A stretch of 64,000 nucleotides of DNA. It comes from Tateyamaria omphalii. GTDB taxonomy: Bacteria; Pseudomonadota; Alphaproteobacteria; Rhodobacterales; Rhodobacteraceae. The notes below the pieces were generated by a model. That model ran no database searches and was not told the DNA's origin. It saw only the letters and a list, made by a program, of their open reading frames with translations. Shown here piece after piece: positions 16,509 to 25,154 of this stretch. The stretch covers positions 918,501 to 982,500 of the forward strand of contig NZ_BMWT01000001.1 in assembly GCF_014651375.1 (NCBI RefSeq), written 5' to 3'. Every line of letters starts with the position of its first letter. Positions within the stretch are counted from its first letter, which is position 1. Both the position numbers and the translations under genes were made by a program.

Positions 16509-16976
16509 TTATTGTGCAGCTTGATCCGAAATGGCAGTGAAGATTGCATCCAGCTCTTGGGCCAGAGTCGCGAGTTCCGGACCTGCTTCCTCAATGTAAG
16601 GCGCAAAAACCATCGAGGGTTTTTTGTAGCTGAGCGTGGCGGTCCCATCCGCATTTTCGGTGACGTATACGCGCACGGGTGCTTCGATCATTGCGGCCGT
16701 GGACAGGTTTAGGATGTTGACTGCGTAGACGTTGTTAAACAGGCCAATGACGCGGTTCCCGGGTATGGTGATACCGCGAGATTTTGCGGCCCCGGTTGGT
16801 CCTGCCTGGGTCACGACGCCCATCTTGTTGGCCTTTGCTGCGGTTTTGACGTCAGCAATCAGCTGGTCGTAACTTTTGGATGTTGGCGTGACGGACCATC
16901 CGTCGCGTTGCGTCATCTCCGCATGCGCAGTGAGCGTGGTGACGATCAAGGAAAGGGTGGCGATTGTCAGGCGCAT
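16509..16976 (-). CDS. Secreted DUF302-domain protein
   Basis: The 155-residue product starts with a signal peptide (MRLTIATLSLIVTTLTAHA, cleavage near residue 19). The DUF302 core includes GWSVTPTSKSYDQLIADVKTA, GNRVIGLFNNVYAVNIL and APVRVYVTENADGTATLSYKKP. DUF302 proteins are small periplasmic proteins of unknown function. It converges with the Lrp gene and has no operon partner. Confidence 0.85.
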   Translation of the reverse strand: MRLTIATLSLIVTTLTAHAEMTQRDGWSVTPTSKSYDQLIADVKTAAKANKMGVVTQAGPTGAAKSRGITIPGNRVIGLFNNVYAVNILNLSTAAMIEAPVRVYVTENADGTATLSYKKPSMVFAPYIEEAGPELATLAQELDAIFTAISDQAAQ

Positions 16977-17086
16977 GCGCTTCTCCGGTGGTGCGATTCC
17001 CTCTGCAAGGAAGCATGTGAGCGGGGACTTGCCTAATCACGTCTGTGTGCGTGGTGCAAAGGCTTGCCAGCCTTTAGGCATCCGGC

Positions 17087-17563
17087 ATGACCCGATTTAT
17101 CATGATTTGTGTTGTTGCCTTGCTGGCAGCGTGTTCTGGCCCGGAACCCGAAGCACCGCCAGTGTCGACGGTGCCCCTTTATCCAAACGAAACGCCGGAG
17201 TTGCGGCAACAAATCGAAGCCGCAGCAGCGGCCAATGACATTCCCGTCGCCTTGGTGCAACGCGTTGTCATTCGAGAAAGCACGCATCGGCCAGAGGCGC
17301 GAAACGGGCCCTATTACGGGTTGATGCAAATCCTTCCGGCCACGGCACGCAGCATGGGGTTTCGAGGCGAGCCCGTTGACTTGCTCGATGCGGAAACGAA
17401 CTTGAAGTACGCAACGCGTTACTTGCGTGGAGCGTGGCTCGTGTCGGGTCAGGATATGGATGCGGCGGTGATGTGGTACGCGCGCGGCTATTATTTTGAA
17501 GCCAAGCGGTTGGGACTGATCGAAGAAACCGGTGTGGATGGCCGCAAGGTCTGGCCGGATTAG
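17087..17563 (+). CDS. Lipoprotein lytic transglycosylase (SLT domain)
   Basis: A 158-residue protein with a lipobox LLAAC (Cys16), then a Pro-rich linker and an SLT domain. The catalytic Glu is probably E64 in RVVIRESTHR, followed by GPYYGLMQILPATARSMGF and the YATRYLRGA motif. It would cleave peptidoglycan glycan strands, making anhydro-muropeptides, from an outer-membrane-anchored position. It is smaller than Slt70 or MltC and keeps only the catalytic domain. Confidence 0.9.
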   Translation: MTRFIMICVVALLAACSGPEPEAPPVSTVPLYPNETPELRQQIEAAAAANDIPVALVQRVVIRESTHRPEARNGPYYGLMQILPATARSMGFRGEPVDLLDAETNLKYATRYLRGAWLVSGQDMDAAVMWYARGYYFEAKRLGLIEETGVDGRKVWPD

Positions 17564-17626
17564 AAACGGTCGGCGGACGCTGTTTGCCTGCGGCAAAGAC
17601 GCCCCGCCCACCGTCCCGTTCGATCC

Positions 17627-18586
17627 TCAGTTGGCAGCAATCATTTCTGATTGCCGCACGATGACTTCGGCCTGTTTGATTGACGCAATGTCGACAAGGC
17701 GGCCCTTATACACAGTTGCCCCTTCGCCCTTGGCTTTTGCCTCCTCCATCGCGGCGAGGATTTCCCGCGCTTCGGTCACGGCATCTTCGGATGGCGTGAA
17801 CACCTCGTTTGCAAGTGCGACCTGTTTGGGGTGGATCGCCCATTTGCCGACCATGCCAAGCGTCGCGGAGCGCAGGGCCTGCGCCCGGAATCCATCGTCG
17901 TCCGAAAAGTCACCAAAAGGGCCATCGACGGGCAGGACGCCATGGGTGCGGCAGGCCGCGACGATTGCGGCCTGAGCCCAGTGCCAGGGATCGGACCAGT
18001 GCTTCTGGCCTTCATGCATCATGTAGTAATTGACCTGTGTTCCTCCGATTCCGGTCGTCGCCATCCCCATCGACGCGGCAAAATCTGCGGCCCCAAGGGA
18101 CATAGCAGCGAGCCGCGGTGAGGCGGCGGCGATATCTTCAACATGAGCGATGCCCGCAGCGGATTCGATAATGACTTCAAATGTGATCGGTTTCGTGCGG
18201 CCTTTGGCGGTTTCGATGGACGTGACAAGTGCATCGACGGCATAGATGTCTGCCGCATTGCCAACCTTGGGGATCATGATCTGGTCCATTCGGTCACCTG
18301 CTTGCTCTAACAGATCAACGACATCCCGATACCAATAGGGTGTGTCGAGACCGTTGATGCGCACGGAAAGCGTCTTGTTTCCCCAATCTATGCCGCTGAT
18401 GGCCTCAATCACATTTGTGCGCGCGCTGTCTTTGTCGCTGGGTGCGACACTGTCTTCGAGATCGAGGTTGATGACGTCCGCAGCCGATGCCGCCATCTTC
18501 TCGAAGATTGCTGGACGCGAACCGGGGCCAAACAGTTGGCAGCGGTTCGGACGGGCTGGAGGCGTGGGTTGAAGACGAAAAGACAT
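17627..18586 (-). CDS. mcl1: L-malyl-CoA / beta-methylmalyl-CoA lyase
   Basis: This HpcH/CitE-family protein has 319 residues, with CQLFGPGSRPAIFEKM at the N-terminus and VINLDLEDSVAP carrying the metal-binding Glu. Length and N-terminal sequence match the Mcl1 I know from Rhodobacter. Mcl1 splits beta-methylmalyl-CoA to glyoxylate and propionyl-CoA and makes or cleaves L-malyl-CoA in the ethylmalonyl-CoA pathway for acetate assimilation. It is divergent from dgcN across 257 bases in which no clear operator was recognised. Confidence 0.92.
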   Translation of the reverse strand: MSFRLQPTPPARPNRCQLFGPGSRPAIFEKMAASAADVINLDLEDSVAPSDKDSARTNVIEAISGIDWGNKTLSVRINGLDTPYWYRDVVDLLEQAGDRMDQIMIPKVGNAADIYAVDALVTSIETAKGRTKPITFEVIIESAAGIAHVEDIAAASPRLAAMSLGAADFAASMGMATTGIGGTQVNYYMMHEGQKHWSDPWHWAQAAIVAACRTHGVLPVDGPFGDFSDDDGFRAQALRSATLGMVGKWAIHPKQVALANEVFTPSEDAVTEAREILAAMEEAKAKGEGATVYKGRLVDIASIKQAEVIVRQSEMIAAN

Positions 18587-18843
18587 GGCGCAACCTTTGG
18601 TAAGATAATTTCGTTTGAGGTCTCGTGGCTGGTATTAAATTGCGCCCCGCTTCGCAAGTTGGATTTTGCAGGTGCAGCATGACGCAGCGATTCTGCTGGG
18701 GTTGCTCACTGCGCAGAAGAATCTTCCAGCTTTTCTACTTTCCGTGCAAAATTCTACGTCAAACAGCGAGATCCGGTGTGGTTTCGCGATGTGATTGCAT
18801 TCAGGGTAAGTAAAATACCGCGCAACGACAAAGGGGATGTCCG

Positions 18844-19842
18844 ATGATTCAAACACCATATCTTTTGTTCCTTGGCGACGCGCCGGACCAGTTGGCTGCC
18901 AAAGTGGCACAAGGGATCAAGGACTGGCGTCCCGAAAATGCCGTGGGCCAGATTCGGCTGGAAGGGTGCGGTGCAGATATGGGCCTGACCGACATGACGC
19001 TCGAAGAGGGGCTGGCTGCAGGTGCCAAGACCCTTGTAATCGGCGTTGCAAACCGTGGCGGTGTCATTTCCGATGCATGGAAGGTCGTGCTCGTTAAGGC
19101 GTTGCAGATGGGATACGATCTGGCGGCTGGTTTGCACAACTTGCTGCGGGACGAGGATGAGCTTCAGGCGGCCGCACGGGTGAACGGGTGCACGTTGCAT
19201 GATGTGCGCATTCCCACGATTGCATACCCCATCGCCAACGGGAAAAAACGCAGCGGCAAGCGTGTGCTGGCGATTGGCACAGATTGTTCCTGCGGAAAAA
19301 TGTACACTGCCATGTCGATGGACGCGGAGATGCGTGAACGCGGTATGAAATCGGATTTCCGGGCAACGGGTCAGACCGGTATCCTGATCACCGGCAAAGG
19401 TGTGCCGCTGGATGCCGTGATTGCGGATTTCATGGCGGGTGCGGTTGAGTACCTCACGCCAGACAACGACGATGACCACTGGGATCACATCGAGGGGCAG
19501 GGCAGCCTGTTCCACGTCTCCTATTCCGGTGTGACAATGGCGTTGATCCACGGCGGTCAACCTGATGCACTGATCCTGTGTCATGAGCCCACACGGACCC
19601 ACATGCGTGGACTGCCCCACTATGGGCTACCGTCGCTTGAGCAGTTGCGCGATACAGCATTGCCGATTGCCCGTGTGGCAAACCCGGATTGCTTCGTTGC
19701 TGGAGTGTCTGTGAACACCAAGGCGCTGGATGAAGACGCAGCACGCGCATGCCTGGCAGAGATCGAAGATCGCATGGGTTTGCCTGCTGCTGATCCGTTC
19801 CGCTTCGGCGCTGGCAAGCTGGTGGACGCTCTTTCATCCTGA
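18844..19842 (+). CDS. dgcN: DUF1611-family protein, D-glutamate N-acetyltransferase DgcN-like
   Basis: A 332-residue DUF1611 protein: an N-terminal Rossmann-like part, then a P-loop-like segment IGTDCSCGKMYTA (about 150-162), and a C-terminal domain with HEPTRTHMRG. DgcN was described in marine bacteria as acting with DgcA in D-glutamate catabolism through an N-acetylated intermediate. The next gene here is a DgcA-type epimerase, which supports the name. Start ATG 18844 has AAAGGGGATG upstream. Confidence 0.82.
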   Translation: MIQTPYLLFLGDAPDQLAAKVAQGIKDWRPENAVGQIRLEGCGADMGLTDMTLEEGLAAGAKTLVIGVANRGGVISDAWKVVLVKALQMGYDLAAGLHNLLRDEDELQAAARVNGCTLHDVRIPTIAYPIANGKKRSGKRVLAIGTDCSCGKMYTAMSMDAEMRERGMKSDFRATGQTGILITGKGVPLDAVIADFMAGAVEYLTPDNDDDHWDHIEGQGSLFHVSYSGVTMALIHGGQPDALILCHEPTRTHMRGLPHYGLPSLEQLRDTALPIARVANPDCFVAGVSVNTKALDEDAARACLAEIEDRMGLPAADPFRFGAGKLVDALSS

Positions 19843-19904
19843 CGAAATGACAATGGAATTTTGCCCTCTCCAGGGGTGATGCTTGAACAAGAAATGGTGG
19901 GCGC

Positions 19905-20870
19905 ATGCGCATTGATGTAACTCAGGATGTTTTTCGTCTGGCGCAGGCATTCACCATTTCTCGTGGGTCACGAACCGAGGCACATGTGCTGACCGCCAAG
20001 ATCACAGACGGGGTGCATACCGGTGTTGGTGAATGTGTTCCCTATGCCCGCTACAACGAAACTCTGGACAGTGTTGCGGCAGAAATCAAAGCCCTGCCCG
20101 AGACTGTGACGCGGGCGGCGCTGTACGACCTTCTGCCCGCCGGAGCGGCCCGCAACGCTGTAGACTGCGCCTTGTGGGATCTGGAGTGCAAGCAAGCGGG
20201 CAAGCGCGCTTGGGAACTTGCGGGCCTTCCAACACCCGGCCCCGAGATCACGGCATACACGCTGTCGCTGGACACGCCCGAGGCTATGCAGGCGCAAGCC
20301 GCGCAGAATGCGCACCGACCTCTTTTGAAAATCAAGTTGGGCACACCGGATGATATGCCCCGGCTTGAAGCCGTTCGGGCAGGTGCTCCAACTTCCCGCA
20401 TCATTGTCGATGCAAATGAAGGGTGGTCTGCCGAGATTTACGCTGATCTGGCACCGCATTTGCTGCGCTTGGGTGTGCAGATGGTGGAACAACCATTGCC
20501 CGCCGGAGATGACGAGGCCTTGATCGGCCTGGACCGTCCTGTCCCGGTCTGCGCGGATGAATCCTGCCATGATCGATCGGATCTGTCTGCCCTCAAAGGC
20601 AAGTACGACATGGTCAATATCAAGGTCGACAAGACCGGTGGGCTGACGGAAGCACTTGCCCTGCGTGAGGCCGCGCGGGCTGAAGGTTACGAGATCATGG
20701 TTGGTTGTATGGTCGGATCGTCCCTTGCCATGGCGCCGGCGACGCTGGTTGCGCAGGGAACTGCGGTTGTGGACCTGGATGGGCCACTTCTGTTGGCGGA
20801 AGATCGAAAAGCGCCACTGCTCTACGATACTGCTGGTGTTCACCCTCCGACCTCCGAGCTTTGGGGATGA
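19905..20870 (+). CDS. dgcA: Enolase-superfamily epimerase, N-acetyl-D-glutamate racemase DgcA-like
   Basis: This muconate-lactonizing-type enolase-superfamily enzyme has 321 residues. Catalytic features are KIK on the second barrel strand (LLKIKLG), the metal ligands in VDANEGW, VEQP and CADES, and the second lysine in NIKVDKTGG. The family includes L-Ala-D/L-Glu epimerases of murein recycling as well as DgcA, and adjacency to dgcN favours the latter. Its stop codon overlaps a small open frame (ATGA at 20867). Confidence 0.82.
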   Translation: MRIDVTQDVFRLAQAFTISRGSRTEAHVLTAKITDGVHTGVGECVPYARYNETLDSVAAEIKALPETVTRAALYDLLPAGAARNAVDCALWDLECKQAGKRAWELAGLPTPGPEITAYTLSLDTPEAMQAQAAQNAHRPLLKIKLGTPDDMPRLEAVRAGAPTSRIIVDANEGWSAEIYADLAPHLLRLGVQMVEQPLPAGDDEALIGLDRPVPVCADESCHDRSDLSALKGKYDMVNIKVDKTGGLTEALALREAARAEGYEIMVGCMVGSSLAMAPATLVAQGTAVVDLDGPLLLAEDRKAPLLYDTAGVHPPTSELWG

Positions 20871-21064
20871 GCGAAACCGCAGCCAATTCTGTTTGTGAAT
20901 TCGCGACAGCGCCAAGTGCCCCGCTTGTCGTCACCCCGTTGAATGCCAGGCTGAATGCCGACACCGATAAAAATTGGGCGCAAATTGGCATGTCACTCGC
21001 CCATGTTCTGGATCCGCTTGACCCAATGCGGCTGTCCGCCCCATTGCCCGCATGCGATACCTGA
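20867..21064 (+). CDS. Possible small protein (65 residues) overlapping the dgcA end
   Basis: An ATG overlapping the dgcA stop (ATGA) opens a 65-codon frame beginning MSETAANSVCEF and ending LSAPLPACDT. It has two cysteines near its ends and no membrane helix. It resembles no family I know. It fills most of the 238 bases between dgcA and the aminotransferase, and overlap coupling is common in this genome. The low-complexity content means it may be chance. Confidence 0.3.
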   Translation: MSETAANSVCEFATAPSAPLVVTPLNARLNADTDKNWAQIGMSLAHVLDPLDPMRLSAPLPACDT

Positions 21065-21108
21065 CTTAACGCCCGCATCAAACGCGCACTGCCAGAAGGA
21101 ACCTCGCC

Positions 21109-21972
21109 ATGACCAGAACCGTATACGTGAACGGGGAGTATCTGCCCGAAACGGAAGCGAAGGTTTCCATTTTTGACCGTGGGTTTCTGATGGCTGACGG
21201 GGTTTATGAGGTTACCTCTGTGCTTGATGGCAAGCTGATCGACTTTGACGGCCACGCCGTGCGCCTGCAGCGGTCGCTTGATGAGCTGGACATGCAATCG
21301 CCCATCACAAAGGACGATCTTCTCGAAGTGCATCGCGAGCTGGTCCGTGTGAACAGGATCGAAGAAGGCATGGTTTATCTGCAGATCACCCGTGGTGCGC
21401 CGGATGATCGGGATTTTGTCTTCCCCGACCCGGAAACAACCGAACCGACCATTGTGCTGTTCACACAGAACAAGCCCGGTCTGGCAGACAATCCGGCGGC
21501 CAAGAAGGGCATGAAGGTCATCAGCATAGATGACATCCGCTGGGGGCGCCGCGACATCAAGACGGTGCAACTGCTCTATCCGTCCATGGGCAAGATGATG
21601 GCCAAGAAGGCGGGGGCTGACGATGCCTGGATGATCCAGGACGGGTTCGTGACGGAAGGTACATCGAACAACGCCTATATCGTAAAGGGCAACAAGATCA
21701 TCACCCGCGCCAAGTCAAACGACATCCTGCACGGCATCACACGTGCCGCGGTTCTGCGGTTTGCACAGGAAGCTCAAATGGAAGTCGAAGAGCGCAACTT
21801 CACCATTGAAGAAGCGAGAGAAGCGGATGAGGCATTCATCACATCTGCATCGACCTTCGTAATGCCGGTGGTCGAGATTGATGGCGTTGCTTTGGGTGAG
21901 GGTGTACCTGGCCGCGTCGCACCGCGCTTACGCGAGATATATCTGGAAGAAAGCCGAAAGGCTGCTGTCTAA
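21109..21972 (+). CDS. D-amino-acid aminotransferase (class IV PLP enzyme)
   Basis: This 287-residue class IV aminotransferase begins with the D-AAT-like VYVNGEYLPETEAKVSIFDR, followed by GFLMADGVYEV. The PLP lysine is in WGRRDIKTVQLL, and the cofactor loop reads VTEGTSNNAYIV. Such enzymes interconvert D-alanine/D-glutamate and their keto acids. Placement after dgcN-dgcA suggests it feeds or drains D-glutamate in the same pathway. A strong terminator follows within 15 bases. Branched-chain or 4-amino-4-deoxychorismate activity cannot be excluded, but the motifs favour D-AAT. Confidence 0.9.
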   Translation: MTRTVYVNGEYLPETEAKVSIFDRGFLMADGVYEVTSVLDGKLIDFDGHAVRLQRSLDELDMQSPITKDDLLEVHRELVRVNRIEEGMVYLQITRGAPDDRDFVFPDPETTEPTIVLFTQNKPGLADNPAAKKGMKVISIDDIRWGRRDIKTVQLLYPSMGKMMAKKAGADDAWMIQDGFVTEGTSNNAYIVKGNKIITRAKSNDILHGITRAAVLRFAQEAQMEVEERNFTIEEAREADEAFITSASTFVMPVVEIDGVALGEGVPGRVAPRLREIYLEESRKAAV

Positions 21973-21986
21973 GTTCTAAACTCAGG

Positions 21987-22022
21987 CCCGCTTTTCGATA
22001 ACTCTTGAAAAGCGGGTTTTTT
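21987..22022 (+). terminator. Rho-independent terminator after the D-amino-acid cluster
   Basis: A perfect 10-bp stem (CCCGCTTTTC paired with GAAAAGCGGG, loop of 10) is followed by six T residues. It ends the dgcN-dgcA-aminotransferase unit. Confidence 0.93.
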
Positions 22023-22070
22023 ATACCCATCATGCTATGTAAATAATATTAACATGGAGGTGCATCTTGA

Positions 22071-23003
22071 ATGAATGAAGACCTCATTCTGAACCTGTTG
22101 AGCGAGAATTCGGTTCTCATTATTGCTGCAGTCTTTCTGTTTATTTGTCTGTTCCTGGGAGTGCGCATCGTCCCGCAGGCTGACAAATTCGTCGTCGAAC
22201 GCTTTGGCCGTCTGCATTCGGTGCTTGGCCCTGGCATCAACTTTATTGTCCCGTTTCTGGATGTTGTTCGGCACAAGGTGTCGGTGCTCGAGCGTCAATT
22301 GCCCAATGCCAACCAGGACGCCATCACATCAGACAACGTGTTGGTGCAGGTCGAAACCAGCATCTTCAATCGCGTGACCGAACCGGAGCGGACCGTGTAC
22401 CGGATACGTGACGTGGACGGGGCTGTACAAACGACCGTGGCTGGTATCGTCCGCGCCGAGATTGGCAAGATGGAACTCGACGAGGTGCAGTCGAACCGGT
22501 CTCAACTGATTGACCAGATCAAGCATCTGGTTGAAGAGGCCGTTAACGACTGGAGGATCGAGGTCACGCGGGCCGAGATTCTTGACGTGAATCTCGACAA
22601 GGCAACGCGCGATGCAATGTTGCAGCAATTGAATGCAGAACGCGCGCGGCGTGCCGCTGTAACCGAGGCAGAGGGAAACAAGCGTGCCGTCGAACTGAAT
22701 GCTGATGCCGAGCTTTACGCCGCTGAGCAGGCCGCCAAGGCCCGCCGGGTTGAGGCGGAAGCCGAGGCTTATGCAACACAGGTGGTGGCCGAAGCCATCG
22801 CGACCCATGGTATCGAAGCGGCGCAGTATCAGGTCGCCTTGAAACAGGTCGATGCGGTGTCGCACATTGCATCAGGGGCGGGGCAGCAGACAATTGTTCT
22901 GCCGGCCAGCGCCATGGACGCGTTTGGAGAAGCTTTCGGCATGCTGACTGGGAGGAAGAAGCAATGGCTGCTCTTTGGAGCGTCTGGTGGGTTTGGATCG
23001 TAG
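22071..23003 (+). CDS. SPFH/stomatin-like membrane protein (QmcA type)
   Basis: A 310-residue protein: one N-terminal membrane helix (about 14-32), an SPFH/prohibitin domain (VPQADKFVVERFGRLHSVLGPGINFIVPF), then a long Ala/Glu-rich coiled coil (about 195-260) of the kind that forms oligomeric rings. A GGAGG sits 10 bases before the ATG. It overlaps the downstream NfeD-like gene by 40 bases, the usual stomatin/NfeD pairing. Role in membrane-domain organisation or protease control is by family. Confidence 0.92.
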   Translation: MNEDLILNLLSENSVLIIAAVFLFICLFLGVRIVPQADKFVVERFGRLHSVLGPGINFIVPFLDVVRHKVSVLERQLPNANQDAITSDNVLVQVETSIFNRVTEPERTVYRIRDVDGAVQTTVAGIVRAEIGKMELDEVQSNRSQLIDQIKHLVEEAVNDWRIEVTRAEILDVNLDKATRDAMLQQLNAERARRAAVTEAEGNKRAVELNADAELYAAEQAAKARRVEAEAEAYATQVVAEAIATHGIEAAQYQVALKQVDAVSHIASGAGQQTIVLPASAMDAFGEAFGMLTGRKKQWLLFGASGGFGS

Positions 23004-23248
23004 CGGCCTTTGTGTTGGCCATCATTGAGGTATTCGTGCCTGTCTTTGTTTTCCTTGGTATGGCCATCGGGGCTGTGGTCGTCGGCGTAGCCTTGGGCTT
23101 TGGTGCGCTGGGCTGGATCGGCGCCGGACTGCCTGTGCTGCTTCTGCTCTTTGCAGTGTCATCGGTGCTCGCAGCGCTTGTATTGCGCAACGTGATTGGC
23201 GTGCGGCGGGGGCAGGTCCGGATCGTGGATCGCGACATCAACGAGTGA
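22964..23248 (+). CDS. Short NfeD-like membrane protein
   Basis: This 94-residue protein has tandem hydrophobic segments (WWVWIVAAFVLAIIEVFVPVFVF and two more) and a short cytoplasmic tail VRRGQVRIVDRD. It corresponds to the membrane part of NfeD without the OB-fold domain. It begins inside the SPFH gene in another frame, 40 bases before that gene ends, with GGGAGGAAG as a Shine-Dalgarno. The overlap suggests stoichiometric coupling. Confidence 0.87.
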   Translation: MAALWSVWWVWIVAAFVLAIIEVFVPVFVFLGMAIGAVVVGVALGFGALGWIGAGLPVLLLLFAVSSVLAALVLRNVIGVRRGQVRIVDRDINE

Positions 23249-23251
23249 TAC

Positions 23252-23320
23252 TCTGGGCGGAGGACACCTCCGCCTTACGACAAAATTGCGATTTTCGGCG
23301 GAGTGAACTCCGCCTTACGC
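23252..23320. repeat. Two copies of a GGCGGA...TCCGCCTTAC palindromic repeat
   Basis: Two palindromes lie in tandem between NfeD and the converging OsmC gene: GGCGGAggacacCTCCGCC then TTACGA, and GGCGGAgtgaacTCCGCC then TTACGC. A third member of the family (GGCGGACGACACGTCCGCC then TTACAA) is at 32160. Such elements can form stem-loops at 3' ends of mRNAs from both strands. Confidence 0.7.
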
Positions 23321-23917
23321 GCCATTCCCAGAGCGGTCGACGGTCGTTTCTCCGTTGTGGACCAACCGTGTGGTCCAAGGGATCGGGTTGCGTAACGCGA
23401 AATGCGCCATGCACGCGCCCTCCGCCTCGGCCAACAGGGCCTCGATTTGTTCGCGGGGTTCGGGGCTTTCAATCAGCACATGGGTTTCAACTAGTTCCGT
23501 TTTGCCATCCGTCGTATGGCCGAAGTCGCGCATATGACCGAGGTTCGTGGCGAACCGAACGCGCTGCTCAAGGCGCAGAGATGTGATCTCGATCTTGCGG
23601 GCGGTGTAGATGTCCGTCAGGTGCGTCATCAGGCAAAAGCCGATGCCCGCGCAGAAATAGGCAAGCGGTGGCGGGGCCTGATCCTCGCCGACCGGGGGCT
23701 GTTCGTCACAATACAGGGTCAGTGGTGAAAACCCGGGGATGTTCACGGAAACAGACCCGGTCTTGTGCTGTTTAGTGCCGGCTTCGGCGACCAGATTAAC
23801 CTCGAATTGCAACGGGTCAGGAGCCCGGGCGCGCCTGAACGGATCAGGCGTGAACGCAGAGGGTTCGGGCGCAGCGGTTGCCCGTTCACCTACGCGATAA
23901 ATCTGGTCATCGGACAT
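23315..23917 (-). CDS. OsmC-family protein
   Basis: A 200-residue protein starting at ATG 23917 (MSDDQIYRVGERA). The C-terminal OsmC domain has the helix with YFCAGIGFCLMTHL, whose cysteines match the redox-active position, and ITSLRLEQRVRF. OsmC proteins are thiol peroxidases or of unknown function; the N-terminal part (about 1-60) is not a standard OsmC segment. The adjacent DUF1244 gene upstream (11-base gap) is probably in the same operon. Confidence 0.82.
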   Translation of the reverse strand: MSDDQIYRVGERATAAPEPSAFTPDPFRRARAPDPLQFEVNLVAEAGTKQHKTGSVSVNIPGFSPLTLYCDEQPPVGEDQAPPPLAYFCAGIGFCLMTHLTDIYTARKIEITSLRLEQRVRFATNLGHMRDFGHTTDGKTELVETHVLIESPEPREQIEALLAEAEGACMAHFALRNPIPWTTRLVHNGETTVDRSGNGA

Positions 23918-23928
23918 GATATTGAACC

Positions 23929-24240
23929 CTAGTTCTTTTCGACGTTTTCGGCGAATGCCGTTTTGAACGCATCCTGCTGTGCGGGCGATGCATCTGTCTG
24001 GTAGTTGGCTTTCCACTCGGCCATCGTCATGCCGTAAAACACCTCGCGTGCTTCGTCCTTGGACATTTCAATGCCCTTTTCGGCCCCGGCTTCCTGATAC
24101 CAGCGCGACAGGCAATTCCGGCAGAAACCAGCCAGGTTCATCATGTCGATGTTCTGAACATCCGTGCGGTCCTCCATCAGGTGTTGGCGCAGACGGCGGA
24201 AGGCAGCGGCCTCTAGTTCAATGCGGGTTTGATCGTTCAT
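23929..24240 (-). CDS. DUF1244-family protein
   Basis: This 103-residue protein begins MNDQTRIELEAAAFRRLRQHL and contains the family core NLAGFCRNCLSRWYQEA followed by EAREVFYGMTMAEWK. DUF1244 is conserved in alpha- and gammaproteobacteria without known function. The CxxC could bind a metal or be redox active. Start 24240 gives the canonical N-terminus. It is 11 bases upstream of the OsmC gene. Confidence 0.88.
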   Translation of the reverse strand: MNDQTRIELEAAAFRRLRQHLMEDRTDVQNIDMMNLAGFCRNCLSRWYQEAGAEKGIEMSKDEAREVFYGMTMAEWKANYQTDASPAQQDAFKTAFAENVEKN

Positions 24241-24317
24241 GTGATGGTCCTTGTGATTGCGCGAGATCAGGTCGTGATGACCCACCATTGCCATTTCAGG
24301 TGACAAAATAAACCAGA

Positions 24318-25055
24318 CTAAAGATTGGCCTCATTCCTGGCGGCTTCAAGATGAGTTGCGAGCACTGCTGCCCAATGCTGTTGCCCTGTGGGGTCCGAAA
24401 TGAGATCCTGCCGGACTTCAAGTATGACATTGGGGCGTCCTGGAATATGTGCGTGCTGGCTCATTGCGTCGCCGGGAAAGAAGCCTGCATAGGGGGCGTT
24501 ATCACCGACAGGGCTGCTCAGTGTCCGTTGCAATCCGGCGATCAACGGGTTCGCAATGCGCCGGTCTTGTGCCGAGAGAATACCAATCTCCCATGGTCGG
24601 CGCGGACGGTTCACAAGCTGGGGCGTAAAGCTGTGGACCGCGAGAAATGCAATGTCGCGCTGCGCGGCTGTACGGGCAATCGCATCGTGGTAGGGCGCAT
24701 ACAGTGTATCAATCCGGCGCTGCCGTTCCGTGTCAGGCAGGACCCGGTTCCCCGGAATGATTGTGCCGTCGTAAAGCTGTGGGATCAATGTTGGGTCATC
24801 AGCCCCACGGTTCGGATCGATGACGAGGCGCGAGAAGTTCGCGCTGACCACCGGGGCATTCAGCAATTCTCCCAACGCGTGGGCAAGTGCCAAGGCACCA
24901 ATGTCAATCGCGATATGTCGCGACATCTCCGTTTCCGGCAGGCCCAACGTGCCGCCGTTCACATGGTTTGGCACAGTGTTCGTCGCATGGTCACAGGTGA
25001 TCACCCAGCCACCATTGCGGTCCGCGCCATCGATGAGAAAGGGTGTGTGTGTCAT
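24318..25055 (-). CDS. N-formylglutamate amidohydrolase family protein
   Basis: A 245-residue protein of the N-formylglutamate amidohydrolase family. Motifs are VITCDHATNTVP (early His/Asp metal site), SRLVIDPNRG and FLAVHSFTP (His). HutG-type enzymes deformylate N-formylglutamate in histidine breakdown, but there are no hut genes here, so the real substrate is open. It is divergent from pyk, whose ATG lies 99 bases away. Confidence 0.85.
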   Translation of the reverse strand: MTHTPFLIDGADRNGGWVITCDHATNTVPNHVNGGTLGLPETEMSRHIAIDIGALALAHALGELLNAPVVSANFSRLVIDPNRGADDPTLIPQLYDGTIIPGNRVLPDTERQRRIDTLYAPYHDAIARTAAQRDIAFLAVHSFTPQLVNRPRRPWEIGILSAQDRRIANPLIAGLQRTLSSPVGDNAPYAGFFPGDAMSQHAHIPGRPNVILEVRQDLISDPTGQQHWAAVLATHLEAARNEANL

Positions 25056-25154
25056 CTGTCTGTCACCAATTGTGTCGCAGGTTTAGGTCAGTTGCCTCGG
25101 GATGTGAATTGGGCAATAAGGGCGCTGTTAGCGGTATCAGAAAAGGGCAAGACC

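Noticed and set aside
18587-18843. Regulator sites (GCAAA-type repeats) between mcl1 and dgcN
   Set aside because: Only loose, imperfect half-sites were visible; not distinguishable from chance.
24351-25154. In-frame N-terminal extension of pyruvate kinase to 749 residues
   Set aside because: It is antisense to the N-formylglutamate amidohydrolase gene, and the canonical pyruvate kinase start is at 25155.
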